Source: a virus
Direction: 5' to 3' (one strand)
Length of the DNA: 21,055 nucleotides
Virus record (IMG/VR): IMGVR_UViG_3300025327_000951
Location: 1-21,055 of that record
This document shows positions 1 to 6,665 of the stretch, piece by piece. Both the position numbers and the translations under genes were made by a program. How positions within the stretch are numbered: position 1 is the first letter of the stretch; each line of letters starts with the position of its first letter. The notes under the pieces are model-generated. The model was not told the origin of the DNA. It did no database searches and saw nothing but the letters and a program-made list of their open reading frames with translations.

Positions 1-33
1 TACTACGTGGTCGCCACGTGGGAGGAACAGTGA
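1..33 (+). CDS. C-terminal end of an unidentified virion-region gene (partial)
   Basis: Frame 1 reads YYVVATWEEQ and then a TGA stop at 31-33. Only ten residues are in the window, so the family cannot be judged. The stop overlaps a GTG start at 30-32 (GTGA overlap), which is the usual junction style of this phage and supports this being the end of a real gene. By position before the tail genes it probably belongs to the head or capsid cluster, which is inference only. Confidence 0.5.
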   Translation, partial: YYVVATWEEQ

Positions 34-228
34 GCGTCGACACGAGGGACAAGCGTTTCTCCATGTTGGCGTTGGCGACGATGCCCCCCGGCCGACCGCT
101 GCCCAACCCCGATGGCACCTTCAATGGAGGCAGATCGCATCCACCTGCTGTATCTCTACCGGGGCATCCTGCCATCAGGCGCCGTGGAAGAAGAGGCGAT
201 GGTCCCCCGGTATCGGTGGACCAGGTAA
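30..228 (+). pseudogene. Small conserved phage virion-region protein, apparently split by a +1 frameshift
   Basis: A GTG start at 30 gives VSVDTRDKRFSML...LPNPDGTFN, but the frame then continues into an Arg/Pro-rich, non-protein-like sequence. From 124 a second frame (ATG at 124-126, stop TAA 226-228) reads MEADRIHLLYLYRGILPSG and ends in a plausible way. Together the halves resemble a small phage protein pattern of the form 'TRxKRxSxL ... LPxPDG ... aDRxxLLxLYrGI', which I recall from memory and could not check. The likely explanation is one gene with a one-base change near 123-130. Alternatives are two coupled genes, with reinitiation at ATG 124, or a sequencing error. No slippery heptamer is visible, so programmed frameshifting is not favoured. 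Function is unknown; the position suggests a head-gene neighbour. Confidence 0.55.
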
Positions 229-241
229 GGAGACGAAGATC

Positions 242-334
242 ATGCCCATGCACAAGGACCACAAGGGCGGCAAGATGCCCAAGGACATGGAGAAGATGAT
301 GAAGGGCGGCAAGAAGGGCAAGAAGGGCAAGTAA
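242..334 (+). CDS. Tiny lysine-rich basic protein (30 aa)
   Basis: ATG at 242 follows an AAGGAG ribosome site about 10 bases upstream. The product starts MPMHKDHKGGKMPKD and ends in repeated GGKKGKKGK-type steps, so nearly half the residues are Lys or Gly. It is too short for the usual gene-finder limits. It sits between the small protein at 30-228 and another basic protein at 337, all with short gaps. Such strongly basic micro-proteins near capsid genes may bind DNA or the inner capsid surface, but this is inference. An alternative start is the ATG at 248, which would drop two residues. Confidence 0.6.
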   Translation: MPMHKDHKGGKMPKDMEKMMKGGKKGKKGK

Positions 335-336
335 AG

Positions 337-471
337 ATGCCCCTGAACAAGAAGGGCTCCAAGATCAAGCGGGCGATGGAGGAGCAGTACGGCAAGAAGA
401 AGGGCTCGCAGGTCTTCTATGCCAGCGAGAACGTCGGCAAGATCAAAGGAGTGAAAAGGAAGGGCAAGTGA
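337..471 (+). CDS. Small basic phage protein, 'KKGSKIKRAMEEQYG' type (44 aa)
   Basis: The ATG at 337 lies 2 bases after the previous stop. The sequence MPLNKKGSKIKRAMEEQYG ... QVFYASENVGKIKGV is a pattern I recognise as a small basic protein commonly found among structural genes of tailed phages, where it has no assigned function. The stop TGA (469-471) overlaps the next GTG start (468). Basic residues are spread over the whole length, with a short aromatic core (VFYASEN). Confidence that it is a real gene is good; its role is unknown. Confidence 0.7.
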   Translation: MPLNKKGSKIKRAMEEQYGKKKGSQVFYASENVGKIKGVKRKGK

Positions 472-644
472 CGGTAACGGTCAAGATCGTGGATCGAGAG
501 CCAGGCTTTGCCCGGTACTTCGTCTACGACGAGCACGGCATCGAGATTCGCCAGGTCCATCGCGACGTGACGAAGGAGCTGGCCCGCGCCGTGCGCCAGC
601 ACCGTTCTCTTACCCAGGTCCTCGAAGAGGAAGAGGGTGCCTAG
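468..644 (+). CDS. Small hypothetical protein (58 aa)
   Basis: GTG at 468 overlaps the preceding stop in the GTGA manner and is preceded by an AAAAGGAAGG purine stretch. The product begins MTVTVKIVDREPGFARYFVY and ends RSLTQVLEEEEGA. It looks like a small beta-strand unit followed by a charged helix. I do not recognise a family. Its stop (642-644) overlaps the start of the next gene at 637 by eight bases, which suggests translational coupling within the structural operon. Confidence 0.6.
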   Translation: MTVTVKIVDREPGFARYFVYDEHGIEIRQVHRDVTKELARAVRQHRSLTQVLEEEEGA

Positions 645-1896
645 CCGTGTCACGATCCGGCAAGAGGCCCTCCGCCTACTCGGCGGATGGGTTGGCGTGG
701 CCAACAGCGTGGCTGCGGGCGCCGTCACCGATACAGACCTTCAGAACAGCCGCCATCCTTCCGAGACCCACCGCGACGCCTACATCTACCGCCCAGACGT
801 AGCCGCGGCGGACCAAGTCCGCACGGTCTCGGGGTTCACCAACACGACCGGCGCCTTAGCTCACGGCGGGGCCAACTACTCGGACACGGCGGACCTGGAC
901 TACGAACTGCACTATAACCTGCATCCCGACGAGCTGAACCGCTGCATCGATCGGGCGCTGCGCAGGATCAGGCGGCGCCTCAACTACCCCCTGTCTCTGC
1001 TCGCGGACTCGGACATGGAGGCCTCGGGGACCACGAGTTGGACGGCTGTGACTGCTACGCTGGCCAAGAGCACCGCTGGCAACACTTACCGAGGCGCACA
1101 ATCCATGACGGTTACTGCGACATCGGCGGGCGGGTATGGGTACCAGACGATCAGTGTTCACGAAGGGCATGGTTACTCCGTTCAGGGGGTGGTGCTGGCC
1201 TCCGGCGGGACGAGCACGGCCCGTCTGCGCATATGGGATGCGACGAATGGCGCGGAGATTTCTGCCGTGGACAGCACGCAAAGGAGAAACCAGTTCGTGC
1301 GCTCGGACTTCGTCGCTCCATCAGGCTGTGTGCAGGTGCAGGTTCGCCTCATGGCCGTGGGGAACGGCGACGTGAGCCTGTGGGATGATGTCATCATGCT
1401 GGAGGACGGCCGGACGCGCTATCCGTTGCCCACGTGGATCAGCCACAAGGCGCAGATCGAAGAAGTGATGGAAGTTACAGAGCGAGGGACGAGCTACGCC
1501 ACGAACCGCGAGATGCCCGACGCCCCCGATCAAGACGTGTGGGCCTGGTGGGACGTGAGCGGTGACGAGGCTGGCCTGAGCCTGTCTACGCAGCTCTCCG
1601 GCCTGTTTCTGCTGCTTGACCCACCGACGCGTCAGAACTGGCGGACCCCATGGGTCAAGGCGTTCCGCGCTGGGGAGGCGCTGAGCGCTGACACCAGCGT
1701 CACCTGGGCCGACCTGGATTGGGTAGTGGCCGGCACCCTGCGGTATGCGCTGCCGATCATCGCCAACCAGGCGCCGCCGGAAGAGAAGGCCGAGTACACC
1801 CGCCAGGCCAACGAATGGAAGAGGACCTGGACGAGCATGTGCGCCAGGTTCCAGCCGCGCGCCAGGCGACGCATGCTCCCCGGGCGCCTGGACTAA
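637..1896 (+). CDS. Phage structural (connector/neck-like) protein with an inserted jelly-roll domain (419 aa)
   Basis: The start is GTG 637, overlapping the previous gene. Residues 1-122 are helical (RQEALRLLGGWVG; LHPDELNRCIDRALRRIRRR), as in phage head-tail joining proteins. Residues about 123-255 form a beta-rich segment that begins DSDMEASGTTSWT and closes with GDVSLWDDV. This is the typical shape of a CBM_4_9-like carbohydrate-binding jelly roll. Residues 260-419 return to a mixed structural protein with many Trp (DQDVWAWWDVSG) and a basic C-terminus. It precedes a small gene and a large tail protein, so a neck, tail-completion or virion-decoration role is likely. Binding of host surface glycans by the inserted domain is inference. 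Confidence 0.7.
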   Translation: MPSRVTIRQEALRLLGGWVGVANSVAAGAVTDTDLQNSRHPSETHRDAYIYRPDVAAADQVRTVSGFTNTTGALAHGGANYSDTADLDYELHYNLHPDELNRCIDRALRRIRRRLNYPLSLLADSDMEASGTTSWTAVTATLAKSTAGNTYRGAQSMTVTATSAGGYGYQTISVHEGHGYSVQGVVLASGGTSTARLRIWDATNGAEISAVDSTQRRNQFVRSDFVAPSGCVQVQVRLMAVGNGDVSLWDDVIMLEDGRTRYPLPTWISHKAQIEEVMEVTERGTSYATNREMPDAPDQDVWAWWDVSGDEAGLSLSTQLSGLFLLLDPPTRQNWRTPWVKAFRAGEALSADTSVTWADLDWVVAGTLRYALPIIANQAPPEEKAEYTRQANEWKRTWTSMCARFQPRARRRMLPGRLD

Positions 1897-1901
1897 GCGA
1901 A

Positions 1902-2189
1902 ATGGTCCGCATCGTGCCGGCTGACCGGCCACCGCCGGCCTCCTACGCGGGCATCGAGGTGGTCGTGGAGCAGGAGGAGGAGAGGGAGGGCCTCCTGCTC
2001 GTCAGCGTCTACTGCCCCCAGCTAGAGCGGCGAGACCAGTTGAGCTTCTCGTGGGGCCCTCGGCGCAAGGCCCAGCAGCGGCCCACAGACCAAGAGGTCG
2101 AGGACTACATCCAAGAAGAGTACATCCCCAGTTTGGGGTGGGTGACACGGGCTGGGATGAAGGGGAAACGGCTCCGTGCCCGATCCTAG
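1902..2189 (+). CDS. Hypothetical structural-operon protein (95 aa)
   Basis: The in-frame ATG at 1902, just after the stop of the previous gene, is chosen; longer upstream extensions in this frame only shadow that gene. The product starts MVRIVPADRPPPASYAGIEV, has an acidic stretch (EQEEEREG), then a beta-like segment and a basic C-terminus (GMKGKRLRARS). I recognise no family. It overlaps the next gene (GTG 2176) by 14 bases, which fits a co-translated partner, perhaps a tail-assembly component. Confidence 0.6.
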   Translation: MVRIVPADRPPPASYAGIEVVVEQEEEREGLLLVSVYCPQLERRDQLSFSWGPRRKAQQRPTDQEVEDYIQEEYIPSLGWVTRAGMKGKRLRARS

Positions 2190-4629
2190 GCCCTGGGATG
2201 TCCTGCTCGTCAACGGGGCTACCCGCATACCGATCACCCTGGCGACGGACACAGGAGGCCGCTTGGCCTACCAGGTGGACGACGAGACCCAGGGGGAGAA
2301 GGAACGCCTGCTCTGGGAACAGGGAGAGTTCACGGGCGGGCTCGGGCAGCAGTTCGTGCGGGATCCCACGCGGTATCTCATGGCGAACAACGTCGATGCC
2401 GCGCGCGACCAGGGGTTCCGGCTGTCCCCGTTGATCACCTACACCGATCAGGGGGCCAGCCCCTACACCGTGCGCGCGGGGACGCCGGAGATTCGCAGCG
2501 GCGAGTGCCGGCCAATAGCGTTCGACGAAGACACCGTCATCAGCGTCAGCTCTGGGGACGCCAGTGTGCAGGTTGGGGCCCGGATCAGGGTCGAGGTCGG
2601 GACAGGACATGGCATCGTCCTGCGACTCAGTGATGCTTCCAACTACTGGTCGGTCAGGCTGAACCAGGCCTCCAGCGGGTCAGCCAATGCCCTGCAGTTG
2701 GAGAAACTTGTCGCCGGGTCCCCCACCGTGGTAGCAACGGCCAACATCACCGTGACGGCAGGGACGACGTATTTGCTCCAGGCCACGTGCAGCGGCGACG
2801 TCTTCAACGTCTACGTCGACGGGACGTTGAGGATCGGGCCAACGACGGATGCGTTCAACAACACCGCCACGCATCATGGCCTTCGTTTTAATATCCAGAC
2901 CGGGACGATGCCGGGTGTTGGTGACTGGTGGGTCGAGGGCTTCCTGTACGACGGTTTCGACGGCAGCGCCAACGGCACGGCGTTAACGAGCCACAGGCCG
3001 ACGTTCAACGGCGGCATGGTCAACATGCGGGTGTTCGGTGGCAGCCTGTACCTCTGCGATGGCCTGAGCGTGTATCGTTTCAGCGCCGCCACAGGGAATT
3101 GGCTCCACCGCTTCATAGGAACACGCCCAACCGAAACACTAAAGACCCTTTTTGACATGGCGGTGTACGGAGCCAACCTGTACGTCTCCAGGGGAAGCAG
3201 TAGTTATTGGTACAGCGCAGATGGTGACACGTGGACCGAAAGCACGTTCGCCCTATCGTGGTGGCCCTACGCTTTCACTATGCTGAGAGACACTTTCTTC
3301 GGTGTGTCTGCGGAGAATCAAATGCGTAGCTCCACAACCCCTACGAATGGCGGCTCCTGGTCATCCGTTATTGCGTCTCTGGGGGACTCTTCAGTCGATA
3401 CCAACGATGCGGAGACATGGGCCGATTTGGTCGTTGTGGGCAAAGATGACGGAGTGTGGACGACGGACATCACCGGGCTGATCTATCATATGACGCCGGC
3501 CTTGCGGACCCAGGCCAACGATGCCAACGCGCGGGGGCTGCTGGCCGGCTTCGATGGGTCGCTGCTGGTGCCGCTGGCACACCGCGGGCTCTGGCAGTTA
3601 GACCTTGACGGCCAGTACGAGGACATCAGCCTGCGTCGCGTTGCTCCGTCTCTGATGACGGGGGTAGGCGCCCTGAATAGTTTGCAGGCAAACTTTGGCG
3701 ATGTCCGGCTCGTCGAAGATGCCCAATGGCTCTACGCGGCGATGAGCGGCTATGTGCTGCGCGGCCGGAAGGCTGGTCGAGGCTGGGTCTGGCAAGGTTT
3801 CTTGACCCTCTTCGACCCCAGTTCTCTAGGGGCTGATGACGTGGACGTAGTTCAGCCCTTCGTGACTACCGTGCCCTACCTCGACGCCCCCCTCCTCTGG
3901 TTCCAAGAACCCAACTCCAGCATGGGTTCCGGCAAGTCCTACCGCATTGGGTGGGTGGTACTGGGGACTGAGAATCGCTTCGCCGCCCCCAGCGCCGCCA
4001 CCCAGCAGCACTCGATGATCACCTCCGGCTGGGACGGCGGCCCCGGCCGGCGGCACCTGGGCAAGGGCCTCCACCGGGTGGGCGTCTTCGCGCGCAACCT
4101 GGCTGCCGCACGGCCTCTGCGCGTGGACTACGCCACGGATGTCTACAACGGCGTGCCCTCCTCATGGACGCAGTGCCAGAATTCCAGCGGCAGCGCCACC
4201 ACGATCACGGCGGACGGCTACAGCGAGGTCTATTTCGCTGCCAACACCAGCGGTCGCAACGTCTTCCTGCGGTTCACCTTCGTGAACAACACATCGGCTC
4301 TGACCCCCGAAGTCCTGTGGTTCACGCTCTACGGGCGCGTCCAGCAGGACGAACGGCGCCAGTGGGTCATGACGGCTCGGCTCAGTCGCGGCGCTCGGGG
4401 AGGGCGCCAGAGCGGGGGGATGGCTGACCCTGGTGGCATCCTGTCGAATCTCAGGACCGCGCGCAACACCGCGACACCGTCAACGCTGACGGACCTTGAC
4501 GGCACCACGACCTACCGGGTCGATGTCGTCAGCGTCAGGGTGCTCTCGACGGCGGAGAGCACGAGGTTATCAGCCAGCGGCCAGGACCGCTTCGTCCAGA
4601 TCGTGTGCGCTGAGGCGGTGGCCAACTAG
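2176..4629 (+). CDS. Large tail protein with LamG-like and propeller-like regions (817 aa)
   Basis: The start is GTG 2176. Residues 1-110 are a virion-type N-terminal region that includes GLGQQFVRDPTRYLMANNVD. Residues about 115-258 resemble a concanavalin/LamG-like beta sandwich (IVLRLSDASNYWSVRL; TYLLQATCSGDVFNVYVDG). Residues about 270-600 contain repeated short beta blades with aromatic turns (NMRVFGGSLYLCDGLSVYRF; MAVYGANLYVSRGSSSYWY), consistent with a beta propeller. The C-terminal 200 residues are again beta-rich. Its size and place just before a tail-fibre gene suggest a tail tip, baseplate or adhesion protein. No enzymatic motif is visible. The blade count cannot be fixed by eye. 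Confidence 0.7.
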   Translation: MPDPRPWDVLLVNGATRIPITLATDTGGRLAYQVDDETQGEKERLLWEQGEFTGGLGQQFVRDPTRYLMANNVDAARDQGFRLSPLITYTDQGASPYTVRAGTPEIRSGECRPIAFDEDTVISVSSGDASVQVGARIRVEVGTGHGIVLRLSDASNYWSVRLNQASSGSANALQLEKLVAGSPTVVATANITVTAGTTYLLQATCSGDVFNVYVDGTLRIGPTTDAFNNTATHHGLRFNIQTGTMPGVGDWWVEGFLYDGFDGSANGTALTSHRPTFNGGMVNMRVFGGSLYLCDGLSVYRFSAATGNWLHRFIGTRPTETLKTLFDMAVYGANLYVSRGSSSYWYSADGDTWTESTFALSWWPYAFTMLRDTFFGVSAENQMRSSTTPTNGGSWSSVIASLGDSSVDTNDAETWADLVVVGKDDGVWTTDITGLIYHMTPALRTQANDANARGLLAGFDGSLLVPLAHRGLWQLDLDGQYEDISLRRVAPSLMTGVGALNSLQANFGDVRLVEDAQWLYAAMSGYVLRGRKAGRGWVWQGFLTLFDPSSLGADDVDVVQPFVTTVPYLDAPLLWFQEPNSSMGSGKSYRIGWVVLGTENRFAAPSAATQQHSMITSGWDGGPGRRHLGKGLHRVGVFARNLAAARPLRVDYATDVYNGVPSSWTQCQNSSGSATTITADGYSEVYFAANTSGRNVFLRFTFVNNTSALTPEVLWFTLYGRVQQDERRQWVMTARLSRGARGGRQSGGMADPGGILSNLRTARNTATPSTLTDLDGTTTYRVDVVSVRVLSTAESTRLSASGQDRFVQIVCAEAVAN

Positions 4630-5010
4630 ATGCCGGCGTTGCCAAGGCCCGCCCGGTTCACCAGGTTGGGTCAGCTCCCGCTGACCTACTACCTCAACGA
4701 GATCGTGAGCAGGTTGAGGGCGGCGGCCTTCACGGCCGGATCGATCGTGTTCATGGACTCGTCGGGGAACACGAGCGAAGACAACGCGAACCTGTTCTGG
4801 GACGACACCAACAACCGCTTGGGGGTGCGTACCGCCACACCAGCGGCGTCCACGGCCATCGACATCGGAGGTACGACGGGGGCGTTGCTCCTGCCGCGGC
4901 TGACGACGGGTGAGCGGGACGCGCTGACCCCGGCGAACGGCATGATCATCTACAACACGACCACGGCCGCTATCGAGGGCTACGAGGCCGGCGCCTGGGT
5001 GAACCTGTGA
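4630..5010 (+). CDS. Short tail-fibre/adhesin-type protein (126 aa)
   Basis: ATG 4630 directly follows the preceding TAG. The N-terminal 30 residues (LTYYLNEIVSRLRAA) look like an attachment helix. The rest carries a pattern common in phage tail fibres: GSIVFMDSSGNTSEDNANLF, then WDDTNNRLGVRTATP, then TGALLLPRLTTGERDALTP, then NGMIIYNTTTAAIEGYEAG. In other phages this motif often precedes a receptor-binding or S74 chaperone domain; here the protein ends right after it. It may be a minimal trimeric fibre tip or a collar piece. The stop overlaps the next start (5007). Confidence 0.8.
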   Translation: MPALPRPARFTRLGQLPLTYYLNEIVSRLRAAAFTAGSIVFMDSSGNTSEDNANLFWDDTNNRLGVRTATPAASTAIDIGGTTGALLLPRLTTGERDALTPANGMIIYNTTTAAIEGYEAGAWVNL

Positions 5011-5351
5011 CCGAGCTGCTGACGGCGGTGATCCTCGGGCTCCTGGGGGGCCTGGGCATCGGCGGCAAGCTCGTGCTCGATGCCATCCTGTCTGAGCGAC
5101 GCCAATTCGTCGAGACGCTGCAGCAGATGTTGACCGAGGAGCGAGCCGAGCGGGTGGCGACGCGGGCGGCCGCCGAAGTGGAACGGGACCGTCACATGGC
5201 CATCCTCGACGCCCACACGGCCGAGTCAAAGGGCCTCTACCACATGCTGTCGCTGGATCGCGAGCGGGCGCACGAAAGCCGTGACGGCATGCGGCGAGCG
5301 CTGGAGGAATTGACCGTCGTGGTGCGGGCGATCAACGGGCAGCCATCGTGA
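5007..5351 (+). CDS. Membrane-anchored coiled-coil protein (114 aa)
   Basis: GTG 5007 overlaps the previous stop. Residues 3-25 are a hydrophobic, glycine-rich membrane segment (LTAVILGLLGGLGIGGKLVL). The remainder is highly charged and helical with many Glu/Arg heptad positions, so a coiled coil is likely (LTEERAERVATRAAAEVERD). A single N-terminal membrane anchor with an extended coiled coil, followed by small membrane proteins, resembles accessory lysis proteins (spanin- or holin-associated). No lipobox is visible. Function remains inferred. Confidence 0.7.
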   Translation: MTELLTAVILGLLGGLGIGGKLVLDAILSERRQFVETLQQMLTEERAERVATRAAAEVERDRHMAILDAHTAESKGLYHMLSLDRERAHESRDGMRRALEELTVVVRAINGQPS

Positions 5352-5461
5352 CGTGCTGGAGCGCCTTCGTCATTGGCGCGCTAGCCGGCAGCCTCGGAGC
5401 TGTGCTGGTGATCGGGCTGGTGCTGCTCGGCGTTGCCTGGGCGCTTAGCCGTGGGGACTGA
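5348..5461 (+). CDS. Single-span membrane peptide (37 aa)
   Basis: GTG 5348 overlaps the preceding TGA (GTGA), and its own TGA (5459-5461) overlaps the ATG of the next gene. The sequence MTCWSAFVIGALAGSL... is almost entirely one transmembrane helix ending in a short charged tail (ALSRGD). The gene is too small for standard cut-offs, but both junctions are coupled. It may be a lysis-accessory or superinfection peptide; no family is recognised. Confidence 0.6.
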   Translation: MTCWSAFVIGALAGSLGAVLVIGLVLLGVAWALSRGD

Positions 5462-5682
5462 TGAACGACTCAGCGCGGCGGGCGGGCACGCGGCTGGGGT
5501 ACTACCTGCTGCGAGCTCCAGCGCTGGTTGGACCGGCTGAGGCTGCCGAGGGGTTGACGCGGGCGGAGGCGGAGACGCTGCTGAACCGTGAACTTGAGGC
5601 GGGCGAGACGCCGCACCTGCTGGTCGTGTACGGGCGCCGCGTCACGGTGCGGCTGCGGGCTATAATCGAGGAGGTGCCATGA
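5461..5682 (+). CDS. Small hypothetical protein (73 aa)
   Basis: ATG 5461 overlaps the TGA of the preceding membrane peptide. The product starts MNDSARRAGTRLGYYLLRAP, has an acidic helix (LTRAEAETLLNRELEAGE) and ends with a beta-like segment (PHLLVVYGRRVTVRLRAIIE). No Cys pairs or membrane spans are visible, and I do not recognise it. It lies inside a run of small membrane proteins. The stop TGA (5680-5682) overlaps the start of the holin-like gene. Confidence 0.6.
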   Translation: MNDSARRAGTRLGYYLLRAPALVGPAEAAEGLTRAEAETLLNRELEAGETPHLLVVYGRRVTVRLRAIIEEVP

Positions 5683-5888
5683 CACCGGAACGAGTACGAG
5701 AGGCAGTCGGGGCACTGATGGCGCTGGCCTCGACGGCTGCCGTCGTCTACCTGGCCGTGCTGGCGAGCAGCGAGCCCGCGTTGGGGGCTCTCGTAGCGAT
5801 CAGCGCCGCCAGCGTCGGCTACTATCTGCGGGGCCGCGTCCAAGCACCAGATCAGAAACGTTCTGAGCCGCCACAAGGACCTCTTTGA
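5679..5888 (+). CDS. Holin-like small membrane protein with a foreign C-terminal tail (69 aa)
   Basis: ATG 5679 has a strong GAGGAGG ribosome site. Two hydrophobic spans are visible, about residues 11-29 (ALMALASTAAVVYLAVLAS) and 35-51 (LGALVAISAASVGYYLRG), separated by a short turn. This is the layout of class II-type holins. The last 14 codons (from 5847) are a 41-bp sequence nearly identical to part of the ATPase gene at 14495-14535, read here in another frame as PDQKRSEPPQGPL. The C-terminus therefore seems to have been replaced by recombination. The TGA (5886-5888) overlaps the next ATG. The holin role is inferred from size, spans and context. Confidence 0.6.
   Translation: MTPERVREAVGALMALASTAAVVYLAVLASSEPALGALVAISAASVGYYLRGRVQAPDQKRSEPPQGPL
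5847..5887 (+). repeat. 41-bp repeat, copy at the end of the holin-like gene
   Basis: It matches 14495-14535 with a single mismatch. Here it is read in a different frame and supplies the C-terminus and most of the stop codon of the holin-like gene, and it ends at the start of the next gene. The pattern suggests insertion or recombination of a helicase-gene fragment between distant parts of the genome. Confidence 0.95.
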
Positions 5889-6091
5889 TGAGTAGGAAGC
5901 CAGTGGGGCTCGACGCCAACAAGACCAGCCTCTCGGGCATAACGTTCACGTCCGGGAGCGGAGGACTTATCTGTACGGACCACCGCCGGGTCGGCTGCGA
6001 GCACACATGGGGCTGCCCCAACTGTGGCTCTGGGCAGACGACCATACCTGACCCGTGCTGGGACAAGGAGGCGCGGCCATGGTCATCGTAG
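5888..6091 (+). CDS. Small cysteine-rich protein (67 aa)
   Basis: ATG 5888 overlaps the stop of the holin-like gene (TGATG). A TTG three bases earlier is possible but less likely. The middle carries VGCEHTWGCPNCGSG, so C-x6-C-x2-C with a neighbouring His, plus CWDKE near the end; zinc binding is plausible. The start lies exactly at the edge of the 41-bp repeated segment, so the upstream part of an older gene may have been lost. Its stop lies inside the next gene's first codons (overlap 6079-6091). Confidence 0.5.
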   Translation: MSRKPVGLDANKTSLSGITFTSGSGGLICTDHRRVGCEHTWGCPNCGSGQTTIPDPCWDKEARPWSS

Positions 6092-6255
6092 TGCATCGGA
6101 GCGGCCCGTTCACGACCGTCGACTGCACCTGCCCGTGCCACCGCCCGGAGAGGCCCATGCCGTCCATCTGGCGGTCATCGGGCACGGCGGCTTGCCCTCA
6201 CTGCCTCCCGCTGCCGGTGGGCACGGGTGGCCTTCCTCGTCTGACGATCTGGTAG
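6079..6255 (+). CDS. Small zinc-finger-like protein (58 aa)
   Basis: ATG 6079 is preceded by AAGGAGG at 6065-6071, a strong ribosome site that decides this start. The product MVIVVHRSGPFTTVDCTCPC... has a CTCPCH cluster and a later CPHC, which could form a zinc site. It ends GGLPRLTIW. No family is recognised. The stop codon TAG (6253-6255) is part of the first extended -10 element of the RNA locus that follows. Confidence 0.5.
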   Translation: MVIVVHRSGPFTTVDCTCPCHRPERPMPSIWRSSGTAACPHCLPLPVGTGGLPRLTIW

Positions 6256-6258
6256 AAT
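6250..6258 (+). promoter_or_regulatory. Extended -10 promoter element P1
   Basis: TGGTAGAAT matches TGnTATAAT with one -10 mismatch. No good -35 is visible 17 bp upstream. It is the first of three TGGTA elements within 225 bp and lies at the edge of a non-coding region. Transcription would start near 6265, just before a strong hairpin. Confidence 0.4.
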
Positions 6259-6267
6259 AGCAGCAAT

Positions 6268-6325
6268 CGCCCCTGGCTGGACCAAGCAGCAGCAGGGGCG
6301 GAGTGGGACAGCAGGTACGCTGTCC
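6268..6325 (+). ncRNA. Tandem stable hairpins, possible structured RNA
   Basis: CGCCCCTG (6268-6275) pairs with CAGGGGCG (6293-6300), and inside it GCTG can pair with CAGC. A second hairpin is GGACAGC (6306-6312) with GCTGTCC (6319-6325) around a six-base loop. The stretch has no convincing reading frame. It follows P1 directly, so it may be the 5' part of a non-coding transcript or an attenuator. No known RNA family is recognised. Confidence 0.35.
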
Positions 6326-6365
6326 GGCGCCCCACCTTTCGCATGGGTGAGGCGCTTTGCCTTTG

Positions 6366-6374
6366 TGGTAAACT
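6366..6374 (+). promoter_or_regulatory. Extended -10 promoter element P2
   Basis: TGGTAAACT (TG-n-TAAACT) fits an extended -10. Transcription would begin near 6381 and meet a terminator at 6401-6451, giving an RNA of about 70 bases. The -35 region is weak. Confidence 0.4.
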
Positions 6375-6380
6375 CTGCCT

Positions 6381-6451
6381 GCCTCAGCCAAGGGCTCGTG
6401 ACTGGACCGGAGTGCGGGGCAATGCCCGTTGGCTCCGGTCCAGTTGTTTTT
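6381..6451 (+). ncRNA. Candidate ~70-nt small RNA between P2 and a terminator
   Basis: The span from the predicted start of P2 to the end of the U-tract contains no coding frame with a ribosome site. It consists of about 20 unpaired bases followed by a long GC-rich hairpin with a T-tract. This promoter, short leader and intrinsic terminator arrangement is that of a phage small RNA. The boundaries are inferred from promoter geometry. Confidence 0.35.
6401..6451 (+). terminator. Strong rho-independent terminator
   Basis: A perfect 12-bp stem, ACTGGACCGGAG (6401-6412) with CTCCGGTCCAGT (6433-6444), is followed by TTGTTTTT (6444-6451). Inside the loop GGGC and GCCC form a second small stem. It is the clearest terminator in the window and separates the left structural/lysis genes from the tRNA and downstream genes. 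Confidence 0.8.
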
Positions 6452-6466
6452 CTCTGCATCTATCTA

Positions 6467-6475
6467 TGGTATTCT
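6467..6475 (+). promoter_or_regulatory. Extended -10 promoter element P3, upstream of tRNA-Asp
   Basis: TGGTATTCT fits TG-n-TATTCT. It lies just after the terminator and about 190 bases before the tRNA gene, with no convincing gene between, so it probably drives the tRNA or an RNA precursor. The 6482-6665 stretch has several possible stems (for example GCTCCAC with GTGGAGC) but no recognised RNA. Confidence 0.4.
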
Positions 6476-6665
6476 GACGTGGGCACTGGCTCCACGCGAA
6501 CCCAGCCGGGCGATGAGTGGAGCGCGGGGGCCGGTGGCCCGAGACAACTACCGATGTGTTGGAGTCCCCGCCTTTCCGGGCGAGCAGGTCGATGGGGGCT
6601 GCCAAAGTGGGCCTGGCCGGATAACCCAGGCAGCATGCGGCAGGAGTCGCCCGCCTGACTCTTCA

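Noticed and set aside
1321-1932. Long - strand open frame (203 codons) opposite the connector-like gene
   Set aside because: It mirrors the codon positions of the + strand gene in GC-rich DNA, has no ribosome site and has low-complexity Pro/Arg/Gly content. Similar - strand frames opposite most + strand genes were rejected for the same reason.
5661-5666. Perfect TATAAT within the end of the gene at 5461-5682
   Set aside because: No -35 at 16-18 bp is visible, and the box lies directly before the ribosome site of an overlapping gene. It may be chance.
6540-6660. Possible second, degenerate tRNA before tRNA-Asp
   Set aside because: A T-arm-like GTTGGAGTCC is present, but no acceptor or anticodon stems could be paired with it.
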